NCBI GenBank assembly: GCA_005889405.1
Contig: VBFY01000067.1
Location: 1-58,223, forward strand
Reading direction: 5' to 3'
DNA from: Chloroflexota bacterium
Lineage (GTDB): Bacteria > Chloroflexota > Limnocylindria > P2-11E
DNA: 58,223 nucleotides
Shown: in pieces, positions 22,957 to 33,894 of the stretch
Position numbering within the stretch: the stretch's first letter is position 1
How the letters are laid out: every line of letters begins with the position of its first letter
Translations under genes and position numbers: made by a program
Notes under the pieces: model-generated
The model's input: only the letters and a program-made list of their open reading frames with translations
Told to the model about the DNA's origin: nothing
Database searches by the model: none

Positions 22957-23169
22957 ATGCGCCACGATGAGGAAGCCGAACGAGCGGTCGAGCGGTGGGT
23001 CCGCCTCGGTGACGAGGTCGTCACGGGCAAGACTGGCGGCGACCGCGACGAGAACGCGAAGCGCGCCTGCACGGCATGCGGCACGACCTTCAACGTCCTC
23101 GCGAGCGATGACCGCGCGGTCTGCGCGCGCTGCTTCCTGGAGCGGGGAACTACTCGAACGATCGAGTGA
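22957..23169 (+). CDS. Small zinc-ribbon protein
   Basis: A 70-residue reading frame starts MRHDEEAERAVERWVRLGDE and ends with a two-cysteine-pair knuckle, CTACGTTFNVLASDDRAVCARC (positions about 38-59), of the CxxC(x16)CxxC type that binds zinc. The last 20 nt overlap the end of the M23 peptidase gene on the other strand. Small size and lack of a clear ribosome site limit confidence. The 115 bp before it contains a hairpin, CGGTCT TCGGCC AGACCG. Confidence 0.5.
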   Translation: MRHDEEAERAVERWVRLGDEVVTGKTGGDRDENAKRACTACGTTFNVLASDDRAVCARCFLERGTTRTIE

Positions 23170-23872
23170 TGACGCGCATAAGCTCGTCGCCCTCGAGCCA
23201 GTCGCCGAGATAGTCTTCCCCGACGCGGACCTCGAAATGCAGATGCGGTCCGCCCTCTTCGAATCCGGAGCTACCCACCGTTCCGATCACCTGCCCGCGC
23301 GCGACGCTCTCACCAACGCGTAGGTCCGCGACCGAGTCGAGGTGCGCGTACCGCGTCAGGACCTGGCGTCCGTTGTCGATCCATACCTGGCGTCCGCGGA
23401 TCCGGTCGAGCGTCTCCTCCGGGGTGTAGCCGAGCGCGATCGCGGCGTCGAGCGCGGCGTTCAGCGCCGCCTCGTCCCAATCGACGAAGTCGCGGTCCAC
23501 GCGCACGACCGTGCCCGCGGCCGCCGCGCGCACCGGCGTCCCGCGGTCAGCGGGGAAGTCGATCCCCTCGTGCCAGCCGGCCCGGTACTCGCGTGGTGAG
23601 TTGGGCAAGAGCTCCGGCGCGCTCGGGATCTCAGCGCCATCGATCGGGATCAACAGGCCGCGTGCGACGGGGGATATCCCCCTCCCCTGACCGGGGGAAC
23701 TTCCGATCGGGTGAGCGAGGTCAACACGCGCGGTATTCGACGGATCGGCGGTGACGCGCGGAGCCACATTTACTGCGTCTGCGCGGGCTTTCGAGGCTGA
23801 TCCACCCGCCGTCATGGCGACGGCGATCGCGGCGAACGCGAGCACGACGAGTACAGCCAGCATGGGTCGCAT
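23150..23872 (-). CDS. M23-family metallopeptidase, membrane anchored
   Basis: LytM/M23 enzymes cut peptidoglycan cross-bridges outside the membrane. From the ATG at 23872 the 240-residue protein has a basic start (MRPM), one membrane helix (LAVLVVLAFAAIAVAM), then a linker. The peptidase core has GWHEGIDFPAD (first zinc His and Asp), RYAHLDS and GPHLHFEV with the HxH ligands. All four catalytic or metal positions are present. TAGCGT lies 8 nt before the ATG, suggesting a leaderless mRNA. A GTG at 23917 would add 15 residues and overlap the divergent gene. A perfect 14-bp palindrome (23669-23682) lies within the linker. Confidence 0.87.
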   Translation of the reverse strand: MRPMLAVLVVLAFAAIAVAMTAGGSASKARADAVNVAPRVTADPSNTARVDLAHPIGSSPGQGRGISPVARGLLIPIDGAEIPSAPELLPNSPREYRAGWHEGIDFPADRGTPVRAAAAGTVVRVDRDFVDWDEAALNAALDAAIALGYTPEETLDRIRGRQVWIDNGRQVLTRYAHLDSVADLRVGESVARGQVIGTVGSSGFEEGGPHLHFEVRVGEDYLGDWLEGDELMRVITRSFE

Positions 23873-23898
23873 ATACGAAGACGCTACCGCAGCGAACT

Positions 23899-23904
23899 GA
23901 TAAT
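23899..23904 (+). promoter_or_regulatory. -10 box with leaderless spacing
   Basis: TGATAAT (last six bases 23899-23904) is followed by exactly 6 nt and the GTG start at 23911. This is close to the consensus -10 and implies that transcription begins at the start codon or within a base or two of it. Confidence 0.55.
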
Positions 23905-23910
23905 GCACCC

Positions 23911-24747
23911 GTGGCACAGGAGCATTCGGTCTTCACTTGGGACCCGGTAGGGGCGCGCTGGATCCACGAACGTGGGCCAGAGATGACCACGCCGCCGGTT
24001 CCGCCGGACGTTCACGCGATCCAGACGTACTTTTTCGACCAGGACGGCAAGGAATGGATTGCGACGGTCCTCGCGCCGCGCGGCCGCGAGCTCGCGGCAC
24101 AGTGGCAGGGCGCCTACAAGATCCCGGACCGCGTCGCGCCGCCGACGGCGGGGAGCGGCAAAAAGAGCAGCCCCGCGCCCCTGTTCGCGATCGTCCTCGT
24201 GCTCCTCATCGTCGGCGGTGGCGCAGCGGCGGTCGTCGCGGGTACGCAGAGCACTCCGAACGCGAGTGCGGCGCCGACGACCGTTCCGGGCTCGACGACG
24301 AACCCATCCGCTCCCGTTGCGGTGTCGGCGGATCCCACGGCGACGGCGGTGGACTCAACGCCCGCTCCGACGCAGCGGCCCGGCGGCACGCCGGTGCCGA
24401 CGCCGGTTCGCACGCCAGTCCCGACAGCTCCGCCGGTGCAGGGAACGTCGATCGCGTTCGCCGATGGAAGCGTCGTCACCTACAGCGGTCCGTCGCGAGT
24501 CAACATCGGTGAGCGGTTCGCAGTGACGTTCACCGTCCGCAATGCCAACAACACACCCGGCACGGGCACGCTCCTCGTGAGCTTCGGCAACGCGAGCACG
24601 GGCGGCTCGAAGACGTCCTCGGGGACGCTCAACGGGAGTGGCCAGCTCGTGATGAACATGGCCGGCTATTCGCTCCCAGGGAACTACCCGTTCGTCGTGA
24701 ACTACAAAGGCCAGCAGGGGCAGGTCGCGATCGTTCGCGTCGGCTAG
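23911..24747 (+). CDS. Membrane-anchored protein with Pro/Thr stalk and beta-sandwich-like domain
   Basis: The 278-residue protein has a cytoplasmic N-terminal part rich in aromatic residues (HSVFTWDPVGARWIHERG; IQTYFFDQDGKEWIATVL). One membrane helix follows (PLFAIVLVLLIVGGGAAAVVAG, residues 90-111), then a long extracellular Ser/Thr/Pro linker with many TP/PTP repeats. The C-terminal about 95 residues look like an Ig-like beta domain (VNIGERFAVTFTVRNANNTPGTGTLLVSF). I do not recognise a specific family. It is divergent from the M23 peptidase, so a role at the cell wall is likely but not shown. Confidence 0.7.
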   Translation: MAQEHSVFTWDPVGARWIHERGPEMTTPPVPPDVHAIQTYFFDQDGKEWIATVLAPRGRELAAQWQGAYKIPDRVAPPTAGSGKKSSPAPLFAIVLVLLIVGGGAAAVVAGTQSTPNASAAPTTVPGSTTNPSAPVAVSADPTATAVDSTPAPTQRPGGTPVPTPVRTPVPTAPPVQGTSIAFADGSVVTYSGPSRVNIGERFAVTFTVRNANNTPGTGTLLVSFGNASTGGSKTSSGTLNGSGQLVMNMAGYSLPGNYPFVVNYKGQQGQVAIVRVG

Positions 24748-24793
24748 CCCCGCGGCGCGCTACCATTCCCTCAGCGCCACCACCCTTTAACGA

Positions 24794-26310
<1,517 letters not shown>

Positions 26311-26311
<1 letters not shown>

Positions 26312-27627
26312 TGGAGCGACGGGAGCTCGAGGCGAAGGGGTACCTCGTCACGCCCGGCTTCATCGACCTTCACGCGCACCTTCGGGAGCCGGGCTTCGAG
26401 GAGTCGGAGACGATCGCGTCGGGCGCGCGCGCCGCGCTGCGCGGCGGATTCACCACGATCTGCGCGATGCCGAACACCGAGCCCGCGATCGATACGCCCG
26501 GCCTTGTCGCGGAGGTCATCGCCCGAGGGAGAGCCGCAGCCGCCGCGCGGGTGCTGCCGATCGCGACCATCACGCGCGGACGTGCCGGCCGCGAGCTCGC
26601 CGACCTGATCGAGCTGTCCGCCGCCGGCGCAATCGCGTTCTCTGACGATGGGTCTCCCGTCGACGACGCGCGGCTGTTCCGACATGCGCTGGAGTACGCG
26701 CGGACCAAGGACCTGTTGATCATCGAGCATGCGCAGGACACATCGTTGTCGCGGAGCGGCGCGATGCACGAGGGCGTGGTGTCGGCGCGACTCGGACTGC
26801 CGGGCATCCCGAGCGCGGCCGAAGAGACCGCCGTCGCACGCGACATCGCGATCGCTGAGATGACCGGCGCTCGACTCCATTTGACGCATCTCTCCACGAG
26901 AGGCGCGATCGCGTCGATCCGTGACGCCAAGTCGAGAGGGATTCGCATCACGTGCGACGTCACTCCACACCACCTCGCCATGACGGATGACTGGGTCGCG
27001 GGATCGCGGGCGTTCGCTTGGGAGCGGGAGGGGCACGGGCGGGAGGCTCCTCTCGCTCGAAACGGGCCTGCTCCCGCAGTCGATGCGGACCGTTTCGCTC
27101 AATCGCAGGCTCGACTCTCGCTCGAGAAGCCTCCCGCCCGTGCAGTTCCATACGACTCGTCGATCAAGGTGAATCCGCCACTACGCGATTGGAGTGACGT
27201 GCGCGCTCTTTGGGAGGGTTTGGTCGATGGTACGGTCGACGCGATCGCCACAGACCACGCGCCACACGCTTCCGTCAGAAAGAACGTCGAGTTCGATCAG
27301 GCGGCGTTCGGCATCAGCGGTCTTGAGACCGCGGTCTCTCTTGTGCTCGGCGGCGTCGCGGCGGGCTGGGCCGATCGCAACACGGTGATTCGCGCGCTGA
27401 CGACCGGTCCTGCGCGCGTGCTCGGCATTCAGCGACACGACGACGATTGGATCGCGATCGATCTCGACAGCGCGTGGACGGTCGCCGCGGAGGAGCTCGT
27501 GTCGATGGGAAAAAACACGCCGCTCCTCGGGCGCACGCTACGTGGACGAGTCGTGTACGCGGTGGTCGGCGGGAAAGCTCGCTATGACGGAGGTGTGCGT
27601 GGCGCGTCGCCGGTCGGCTCTCGCTGA
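26311..27627 (+). CDS. pyrC: Dihydroorotase, N-terminally short and with an inserted palindromic element
   Basis: PyrC closes carbamoyl aspartate to dihydroorotate. All catalytic residues of the type I enzyme are visible: HAHLREPG (residues 20-27), FSDDGSP, IEHAQD, LTHLST and ATDHAPH. Two oddities. The chain starts at MERRELEAKGYLVTPGF, so the usual about 40-residue N-terminal beta strand region is missing although the C-terminal part of that domain is present. Between MTDDWV and YDSSIKVNPPLR there are about 50 extra residues, low in conserved character, encoded by a 111-bp palindromic repeat (27033-27143). The start overlaps the pyrB stop. Confidence 0.92.
27033..27143 (+). repeat. Palindromic repeat element, copy 1, in frame in pyrC
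   Basis: Perfect 16-bp arms GCACGGGCGGGAGGCT (27033-27048) and AGCCTCCCGCCCGTGC (27128-27143) flank a core bounded by a direct repeat CTCTCGCTCGA at 27050-27060 and 27115-27125. A smaller inner stem CGAAACGG (27058-27065) / CCGTTTCG (27090-27097) lies inside. The total is 111 bp, 37 codons, with no stop in the pyrC frame. The core matches the carB copy (inverted): AAACGGGCCTGCTCC at 27060-27074 is 14 of 15 identical, and 27108-27124 is 15 of 17 identical. Confidence 0.85.
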
Positions 27628-27649
27628 GCGAACGCTCGCCGAGGCGCAG

Positions 27650-27679
27650 TTGCATCTTTATGCATCAGAAACGTATAGT
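27650..27679 (+). promoter_or_regulatory. carA promoter with an ARG-box-like dyad
   Basis: TTGCAT (27650-27655) and TATAGT (27674-27679), 18 nt apart, make a good sigma-70 promoter ending 9 nt before the carA ATG, so the mRNA has almost no leader. The same AT-rich stretch includes TGCATCTTTATGCA (27651-27664), an inverted repeat like the arginine repressor (ArgR) half-site pair, and a second ATGCA half-site at 27681-27685. Arginine control of carAB is common because carbamoyl phosphate feeds both pathways. Binding by ArgR is inferred. Confidence 0.6.
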
Positions 27680-27688
27680 TATGCACCG

Positions 27689-28819
27689 ATGACCAGGGCG
27701 GCGGTCTTGGCGCTGGAAGACGGTACGGCGTGGTGGGGAGAGGCGTTCGGAGACGCATCCGCCGCGTCGGGCGAGGTCGTGTTCAACACCGCGATGACCG
27801 GCTACCAGGAGATCGCGTCTGACGCTTCGTACAACGGGCAGGTCGTCGTGCTCACGTATCCGCTCATCGGCAACTACGGGACGTTCGAGCGCGCCGCCGA
27901 GTCACGCCGGCCGTGGGTCGAGGCGCTCGTCGTCCGCGAGGTGAACTCGACGTGCCGTGAAGACACCGTCGACCTCGACGCCTATCTGCGGCAATACGGC
28001 GTTCCCGGTATCTCGGGTGTTGACACGCGCGCGCTCGTACGGCGCCTTCGCGCCAAGGGCACGCTGCGCGGCGCGCTCCTTCAGGTCCCGCCCGACCTCG
28101 CGCACGACGGGGGTGTCGCGCAGGAAGCTGTCGCGAAAGCGCGTGCCTCCGCGCCACTCGGCGCGCGTCCCCTGGTCGTCGAGGCGAGCGGCATCGGCCG
28201 GCAGGTCGGGAGCGGTCCGAAGATCGCATTGCTCGACACCGGCGTGAAAGAGAACCAGGTCCGGTGCCTGGTGCGACGCGGCGCGACCGTCCGTGTCTTT
28301 CCCGCGACCGCGAGCGCACGCGAGGTGCTGTCGTGGTCGCCCGAGGGCATCGTCATCAGCAACGGTCCGGGCGATCCCGCGGCGATCCCGCAGATCGCAC
28401 ACAACGTGAAGCTGCTTCTCGACGCGGTGTCACAGCGCGGCACGGCGCGCCCGGTCCCGATCCTCGGCATCTGCCTCGGTCATCAGCTGATCGGACGAGC
28501 GATCGGGGCCACGACATCGCGACTACCGTTCGGGCACCACGGGGCGAACCACCCGGTGCAGGACGTGCGGAGCGGCAGCGTCGTCATCACGAGCCAGAAC
28601 CACGAGTTCCGCCTCGACGAGAGCTCCATCCCGAGCGGCAGCGACTTCTACGTCAGCTCGCGCAACCTGAACGATGGGTCGGTCGAGGGCCTCGCGCATC
28701 GCACGCTGCCGATCAAGACCTATCAATACCACCCCGAGGGCGCGCCCGGGCCTCGTGACAACGAGCCGGTGTTCGACGAGTTCATGAGCGACGTGCGCGA
28801 AGCCGTGTCTCGGAAGTGA
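27689..28819 (+). CDS. carA: Carbamoyl phosphate synthase, small (glutaminase) subunit
   Basis: CarA splits glutamine and passes ammonia to CarB. The 376-residue protein has the N-terminal domain signature ([14 protein letters not shown]) and a class I amidotransferase domain with the nucleophile Cys in GICLGHQ and the His/Glu pair near [11 protein letters not shown]. The ATG at 27689 gives the usual start [13 protein letters not shown]; longer frame upstream overlaps the end of pyrC in another frame. It has its own promoter within the operon. carB begins 25 nt after its stop. Confidence 0.95.
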   Translation: MTRAAVLALEDGTAWWGEAFGDASAASGEVVFNTAMTGYQEIASDASYNGQVVVLTYPLIGNYGTFERAAESRRPWVEALVVREVNSTCREDTVDLDAYLRQYGVPGISGVDTRALVRRLRAKGTLRGALLQVPPDLAHDGGVAQEAVAKARASAPLGARPLVVEASGIGRQVGSGPKIALLDTGVKENQVRCLVRRGATVRVFPATASAREVLSWSPEGIVISNGPGDPAAIPQIAHNVKLLLDAVSQRGTARPVPILGICLGHQLIGRAIGATTSRLPFGHHGANHPVQDVRSGSVVITSQNHEFRLDESSIPSGSDFYVSSRNLNDGSVEGLAHRTLPIKTYQYHPEGAPGPRDNEPVFDEFMSDVREAVSRK

Positions 28820-28844
28820 GCCTCGTCCGCCGACGGTCGCCGAG

Positions 28845-31800
28845 GTGAAAGTGCTCATCATCGGCTCGGGGCCGATCACGATCGGACAGGCGGCGGAGTT
28901 CGATTACGCCGGATCGCAGGCGTGTCGCGCTCTGCGCGAAGAGGGGATCGAGACGGTCCTCGTGAACTCGAACCCCGCGACGATCATGACCGACCCCGGT
29001 GTCGCGGACATCACGTACATCGAGCCGCTGACCGTGGAGGTCCTCGAGCGGATCATCGCGAAGGAACGACCGGGTGGTCTGCTTCCGACGCTTGGCGGGC
29101 AGACAGGGCTGAATCTCGCCGTCGCGCTGGCTGAAGCTGGAGTGCTCGAACGATACGGCGTGCGTCTTCTCGGCACCCCGCTTTCCGCGATCCAACACGC
29201 CGAGGACCGCGAAGCCTTCAAGCAGCTGCTCATCGGGATCGGTGAGCCGGTCCCCGAATCGCTGACCGTTCACAGCGTTGACGAGGCGATCGGTTTCGCG
29301 GACCGCGTCGGGTACCCGCTCGTCGTGCGTCCCGCGTACACGCTCGGGGGCACCGGCGGCGGCTTCGCAACGACCCGCGACGAGCTCGTCGAGCGGAGCG
29401 CCCGAGGCATCGCCGCATCGCCGATCGGCCAGGTCCTCGTGGAACGTTCGCTGGTCGGCTGGAAAGAGATCGAGTACGAGGTCATGCGCGATGCTGGCGA
29501 CACCTGCATCACCGTCTGCAACATGGAGAACCTCGACCCGATGGGCGTCCACACCGGCGACTCGATCGTCGTCGCGCCGTCACAGACGCTCACCGACAAG
29601 GAATACCAGATGCTCCGCAGCGCGGCGCTTCGGATCATCCGCGCGCTCGGCATCGAAGGCGGCTGCAACGTGCAGTTCGCGCTGCACCCCGAGCGTTCGC
29701 CGTCGGCCGACCCGGACGCGCAGGTCCCGTACTACGTCATCGAGGTGAACCCACGCGTGTCGCGGTCGTCGGCGCTCGCGTCGAAGGCCACGGGTTATCC
29801 GATCGCGCGCGTCGCGGCGAAGATCGCCATCGGCAAACGGCTGCACGAGATCCCGAATGCGGTCACGAAGCGGACCTCCGCCGCTTTCGAGCCCGCGCTC
29901 GACTACGTCGTCGTGAAGATCCCGCGTTGGCCTTTCGATAAGTTCCCCGGCGCCGACCGATCGCTCGGAACGCAGATGAAGGCCACCGGCGAGGTCATGG
30001 CCATCGACCGCTCCTTCGAGGCGGCGATGCAGAAGGCGCTGCGCTCGCTCGAGGTGAAGGGTCAGGGTCTGCTGTGGGAGGCGCCGTCCTGGGCATCGAG
30101 CTCCGGATCGAGCTCGGGATCGAGCGACGTGGCGGAGCCGATGCGATTTCTCGACCGATTCCTCTCGAGCGGTCCCACCGATGATCGGCTCTGGCGTCTT
30201 TTCGCCGCGCTCCGTCGCGGGGCCACCGTGGAAGACGTGCATCGGCGCACGCAGATCGATCGGTGGTTCCTACGCAAGCTCGCGTCGATCGTGCGCTTCG
30301 CTGAGGACGAGCTACAAGGAAAGACCCCGACACCGACGCTGCTCCGGCGCGCGAAGCGGCTCGGCTTCGCCGACGCGGACGTCGCGACGCTGGCTGGGAT
30401 GCTGCCCGCTGACGTGCGCCGCCTGCGCGCCCAGTGGGGGATCCGGCCGGTCTACAAGATGGTCGACACGTGCGCCGCGGAGTTCGAAGCTGTCACACCG
30501 TATTTCTATTCAACGTACGAACAGGAGAACGAGGCGCTGCCGCTCGAAGGACGAAAGGCCCTCATCCTGGGATCGGGACCGATCCGCATCGGACAGGGCA
30601 TCGAGTTCGACTGCTGCTGTGTCCAAGCCGCCGGAGCGCTTCGCGAACTCGGAGTCGCGTCGATCATGGTGAACTCGAATCCCGAGACCGTGTCCACCGA
30701 CTTCGACGAATCCGCCCGGCTGTACTTCGAACCGCTCGACGAGGAATCGATCGCCGCTGTTATCGAGAACGAACGACTGGGCGACGCTGGCGGCGAGGAG
30801 GCGGGCTCGCGAGCGGAAGTCGAGCCCGCGGTATCACATGACGTGTCCGATGCAGCACAGGAGCGGGCCCGTTTGCAGCGAGCGAGCCCGCCTCCGTCAG
30901 CCGCCGAGGCGTCGCCCAGTCGACTGAGTGTCTTCACACAGTTTGGGGGGCAGACGGCGCTCAATCTCGCCGAGAGGATCGAAGCGATGGGCGGCGTGAT
31001 CGCCGGTACGTCGGCGGACGCGATCGGGCTCGCTGAAGATCGGCGACGCTTCCACGAGTTCGCGGATGCGCTGGGTATCCCACAGCCGCCCGGCGGGACA
31101 GCGGAGTCCTTCGTCGAAGCTCGCCGGATCGCTTCAGAGATCGGCTACCCGGTCCTCGTTCGCCCGAGCTACGTACTCGGCGGTCGTGGGATGGAGATCG
31201 CGTACAGCGATGACGACCTCGAGCGCTACTTCCGATCCGCACTGGAAGCCGGCACGGGTCGCGTGCTCGTCGACAAGTACCTGCGCGGCAAGGAGGTCGA
31301 GGTCGACGCGGTCAGCGATGGGCGCGACACGCTCGTCGCGGGGATCATGGAGCACATCGAGCGCGCGGGCGTCCATTCCGGCGATAGCTATGCCGTCTAT
31401 CCCGCGCAGAATCTGCTGCCGGGCGAGCGCGACCGGATCGTCGAGCTCACGCGTCAGATCGCGGCCGCACTTCCGGTCCAGGGTCTCCTCAACATCCAGT
31501 TCATCGTCGAAGAGGGGCGCGTGTGGGTGCTCGAGGTCAATCCCAGGTCCAGTCGCACCGTGCCGTTCCTCACCAAGGTCACCGGCGTTCCGCTGGTCCG
31601 ACTCGCGGTCGCGATCTCGCTCGGATCGACACTCGCGGCCGAGGGGTACGCGCGAGAGGACGGCCTCTGGCCCAGCGGCGATCTGGTCGCGCTGAAGGCG
31701 CCGGTCTTCTCGATGGCGAAGCTGCTCGATGTCGACACCTACCTGGGGCCGGAGATGAAGAGCACGGGTGAAGTGATGGGCGTCGATCGCACGTTCGCGC

Positions 31801-32276
31801 CCGCGTTGTGGAAGTCACTCGTCGCTGCGGGGCTCGCACCTGTGCCGAGCGGAAGTGTCCTCATCACCGTCGCCGACAAGGACAAGCCGGAGGTCGTCCC
31901 GATCATCGAGGGCTTCCACTGGCTTGGGTACGAGCTGGTCGCGACCAGCGGGACGGCCGCACTCGTCCGGTCGCTCGGGATCGACGTACGCGAGGTCGGC
32001 AAGCTCTCGGAAGGCGACGACGAGATCCTCCGCATCGTGCGCTCTGGACGCTGCGCCGCCGTCGTCAACACGCCGACGCTCGGCAAGAACGTCGACCGCG
32101 ACGGATTCCTCATCAGGCGCGCTGCGGTCGAGGCGCGCGTGCCGTGTCTCACCTCGCTCGACACGGCGCTCGCGGTCGTGACGGCGCTGCGCGCCAGTGC
32201 CGTGAGCTACTCGGTCGCGCCGCTCGCCGAATATCGCGCGCCCGCCGCCGTGGCGGCCGCGGACTCAGCCGATTGA
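28845..32276 (+). CDS. carB: Carbamoyl phosphate synthase, large subunit, with in-frame palindromic insertion
   Basis: CarB makes carbamoyl phosphate from ammonia, bicarbonate and two ATP. At 1143 residues it is about 70 longer than usual. Both ATP-grasp halves are intact ([18 protein letters not shown] and [19 protein letters not shown] mark each half), with [14 protein letters not shown] and [13 protein letters not shown]. The extra length comes mostly from about 50 residues between IAAVIENE and VFTQFGGQT, encoded by a 149-bp palindrome (30774-30922). A short Ser-Gly run ([10 protein letters not shown]) from a 12-bp tandem repeat contributes about a dozen residues near position 420. GTG start; stop overlaps the MFS gene. 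Confidence 0.95.
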   Translation: MKVLIIGSGPITIGQAAEFDYAGSQACRALREEGIETVLVNSNPATIMTDPGVADITYIEPLTVEVLERIIAKERPGGLLPTLGGQTGLNLAVALAEAGVLERYGVRLLGTPLSAIQHAEDREAFKQLLIGIGEPVPESLTVHSVDEAIGFADRVGYPLVVRPAYTLGGTGGGFATTRDELVERSARGIAASPIGQVLVERSLVGWKEIEYEVMRDAGDTCITVCNMENLDPMGVHTGDSIVVAPSQTLTDKEYQMLRSAALRIIRALGIEGGCNVQFALHPERSPSADPDAQVPYYVIEVNPRVSRSSALASKATGYPIARVAAKIAIGKRLHEIPNAVTKRTSAAFEPALDYVVVKIPRWPFDKFPGADRSLGTQMKATGEVMAIDRSFEAAMQKALRSLEVKGQGLLWEAPSWASSSGSSSGSSDVAEPMRFLDRFLSSGPTDDRLWRLFAALRRGATVEDVHRRTQIDRWFLRKLASIVRFAEDELQGKTPTPTLLRRAKRLGFADADVATLAGMLPADVRRLRAQWGIRPVYKMVDTCAAEFEAVTPYFYSTYEQENEALPLEGRKALILGSGPIRIGQGIEFDCCCVQAAGALRELGVASIMVNSNPETVSTDFDESARLYFEPLDEESIAAVIENERLGDAGGEEAGSRAEVEPAVSHDVSDAAQERARLQRASPPPSAAEASPSRLSVFTQFGGQTALNLAERIEAMGGVIAGTSADAIGLAEDRRRFHEFADALGIPQPPGGTAESFVEARRIASEIGYPVLVRPSYVLGGRGMEIAYSDDDLERYFRSALEAGTGRVLVDKYLRGKEVEVDAVSDGRDTLVAGIMEHIERAGVHSGDSYAVYPAQNLLPGERDRIVELTRQIAAALPVQGLLNIQFIVEEGRVWVLEVNPRSSRTVPFLTKVTGVPLVRLAVAISLGSTLAAEGYAREDGLWPSGDLVALKAPVFSMAKLLDVDTYLGPEMKSTGEVMGVDRTFAPALWKSLVAAGLAPVPSGSVLITVADKDKPEVVPIIEGFHWLGYELVATSGTAALVRSLGIDVREVGKLSEGDDEILRIVRSGRCAAVVNTPTLGKNVDRDGFLIRRAAVEARVPCLTSLDTALAVVTALRASAVSYSVAPLAEYRAPAAVAAADSAD
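30095..30130 (+). repeat. 12-bp tandem repeat (3 units) in carB
   Basis: Three adjacent 12-bp units, ATCGAGCTCCGG, ATCGAGCTCGGG and ATCGAGCGACGT, encode the Ser-Gly-rich linker in CarB. The linker lies between the first ATP-grasp half and the oligomerisation domain. Since the unit is four codons, copy-number change by slippage keeps the frame. Confidence 0.7.
30774..30922 (-). repeat. Palindromic repeat element, copy 2, in frame in carB
   Basis: The 149-bp element has two-part arms. Outer arms are CGACTGGGCGACGC (30774-30787) and its exact inverse (30909-30922). Inner arms are GGAGGCGGGCTCGC (30797-30810) and its exact inverse (30882-30895). The core, read on the minus strand, matches the pyrC copy (GGAGCGGGCCCGTTT at 30860-30874; 30810-30826). 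It lies inverted relative to the pyrC copy and stays open in the carB frame, adding about 50 residues rich in Ala, Glu, Arg and Ser. Confidence 0.85.
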
Positions 32277-33457
32277 CCGAGGCGCCCGACCACCGCGAGG
32301 CGCCGGCGCTCTCCACCGCACTCGTGGTATCGGCATCGCTGCTCGGCGACACGCTCCTCTACACCGTGCTTCCGGTGAGCGCGGCGTCGCTGGGAATCTC
32401 GCGTCCGATGGTCGGCGTGATCCTTTCTCTGAACCGCTGGGTGCGCCTCGTCACGAATCCGCTCGCCGCTCGGCTCTACGAGCGATCTCCCGCCGGCGGC
32501 CTGATCGTTGCCGCGATCGTCCTGAGCGCGGTGTCCACGGCCATGTATGCCTTGCCCGCGGCGCTGGCGGTGTTCCTCCTCGGCCGGCTGCTCTGGGGCT
32601 TCTGTTACTCGCTGCTGCGTCTCGGTTCGTTCCTCGCCGCATTGGAGGACGCCGCGTCGCACGCGGGCCGTCGCATCGGCAACACGCGTGCGGTCTGGGG
32701 AGTCGGCTATTTCGCGGGCGCGGTGTACGCGCCGTTCGCGATCGAGAGCTTTGGCTGGACGGGCATGTGCGTCATCGCGGCCGCGCTCACGCTGGTAGCC
32801 GGCATCGGCCCCGCGTATCTCGCAGCGAGCTGGCGTCGGCACATCCGCGTCCCCGAGGAGGGGCACGTTCCGGCGTCGGTGTGGGAGCCACGACTGCTCG
32901 CGCTGTTCGTGACCGCGACCGTACAGCTCGGTCTCTACGCCGGCATCCTCGTCGCGGCGGGCGGCTTCCGTGTAGACGAGCTGTTCCACGACGGTGCGCC
33001 GATCTTCGCATTCGTCGTGCCTGCGACGTTCGTCGCCGCAGCGTTCGCGCTGACACAGCGGATCGCGCAGGTCCTGTGGACGCCGATCGCAGGCCGTTGG
33101 AGCGATCGCTCCGCGAACGCCGCGTTCGTGATCTCGACCGCGGCCGCGCTCGTATCCGTCGCTCTCCTTGGGTTGCTACGCCTCGATCCGATCCTGTTCG
33201 TCGTTGTCGGCGGCTGCGCGTTCGTGAACGGGCTCACCACGACGATCGCGGTCGAGCTCGTCGTGTCGCGTCGCTCTCGCGATCACGACCGCCCGCGCAT
33301 CCTCGCCGCGCTTCACACCTGGCAGGACGCGGGTGCCGCGGGCGGCGCGCTGCTCGGCGGCGTTCTCGCGGCGATCGGCGCCGCGCCGGCGTTGCTCGTC
33401 GGCGCCGCGCTCCTCGGCCTCACACTTCCTCTCTGGTGGGCGGCGATGCGGCCATGA
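32273..33457 (+). CDS. Major facilitator superfamily transporter in the pyr operon
   Basis: The 394-residue protein has about 12 membrane helices and MFS loop motifs ([26 protein letters not shown]). The TTG start at 32273 overlaps the carB stop (TTGA). It sits between carB and pyrK and is translationally coupled on both sides, which implies co-expression with pyrimidine synthesis. Export or import of a nucleobase, orotate or related acid is a fair guess; the sequence alone does not tell. Confidence 0.8.
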   Translation: MTEAPDHREAPALSTALVVSASLLGDTLLYTVLPVSAASLGISRPMVGVILSLNRWVRLVTNPLAARLYERSPAGGLIVAAIVLSAVSTAMYALPAALAVFLLGRLLWGFCYSLLRLGSFLAALEDAASHAGRRIGNTRAVWGVGYFAGAVYAPFAIESFGWTGMCVIAAALTLVAGIGPAYLAASWRRHIRVPEEGHVPASVWEPRLLALFVTATVQLGLYAGILVAAGGFRVDELFHDGAPIFAFVVPATFVAAAFALTQRIAQVLWTPIAGRWSDRSANAAFVISTAAALVSVALLGLLRLDPILFVVVGGCAFVNGLTTTIAVELVVSRRSRDHDRPRILAALHTWQDAGAAGGALLGGVLAAIGAAPALLVGAALLGLTLPLWWAAMRP

Positions 33458-33894
33458 AGGGATCGTTCATGAGCGCGGACGAGTACGGCCGCACGCTGGC
33501 GGGGCTATCGCTCAACCTCATCGTCCGCGACGTCGCGCGGAGCGCTCCTTTCTACACAGAGGTCCTCGGGTTCCGCCTCCTTCACCAGACCGCGGACTAC
33601 GCCGCGCTCGAGCGCGACGGCGCGACGATCCAGCTCCATGCCGATCGCACCTACTCGCGACAGCCCTGGGGTTCGCGCCTCGGCGAACCGGGGAGACGCG
33701 GCTTTGGTGTGGAGATCCGTCTCCTCGGGATCGATCCGGACGAGGCGGAGCGCCGCGCGCGCACCGGTGGTCACACCGTGCTCGTGCCGGCGAAGGACTG
33801 GCCGCCGCACGGCTGGCGCGACTGCCTGATTGAAGACCCCGACGGCTACACGTTCTCTGTGGGCGTGCCGCTCCTGCGAGACTTGGACCCGTGA
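33454..33894 (+). CDS. VOC-family protein in the pyr operon
   Basis: The 146-residue protein has one VOC module: LAGLSLNLIVRDVARSAPFYTEVLGFRLLHQ at the start and CLIEDPDGYTFSVG at the end, with a His in QLHADR and a metal-type Glu in GVEIRLLG. It resembles glyoxalase/bleomycin-resistance-type enzymes. The ATG overlaps the MFS stop (ATGA), and the stop overlaps pyrK. It has no known place in pyrimidine synthesis; it may detoxify a reactive intermediate, but this is speculation. Confidence 0.8.
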   Translation: MKGSFMSADEYGRTLAGLSLNLIVRDVARSAPFYTEVLGFRLLHQTADYAALERDGATIQLHADRTYSRQPWGSRLGEPGRRGFGVEIRLLGIDPDEAERRARTGGHTVLVPAKDWPPHGWRDCLIEDPDGYTFSVGVPLLRDLDP

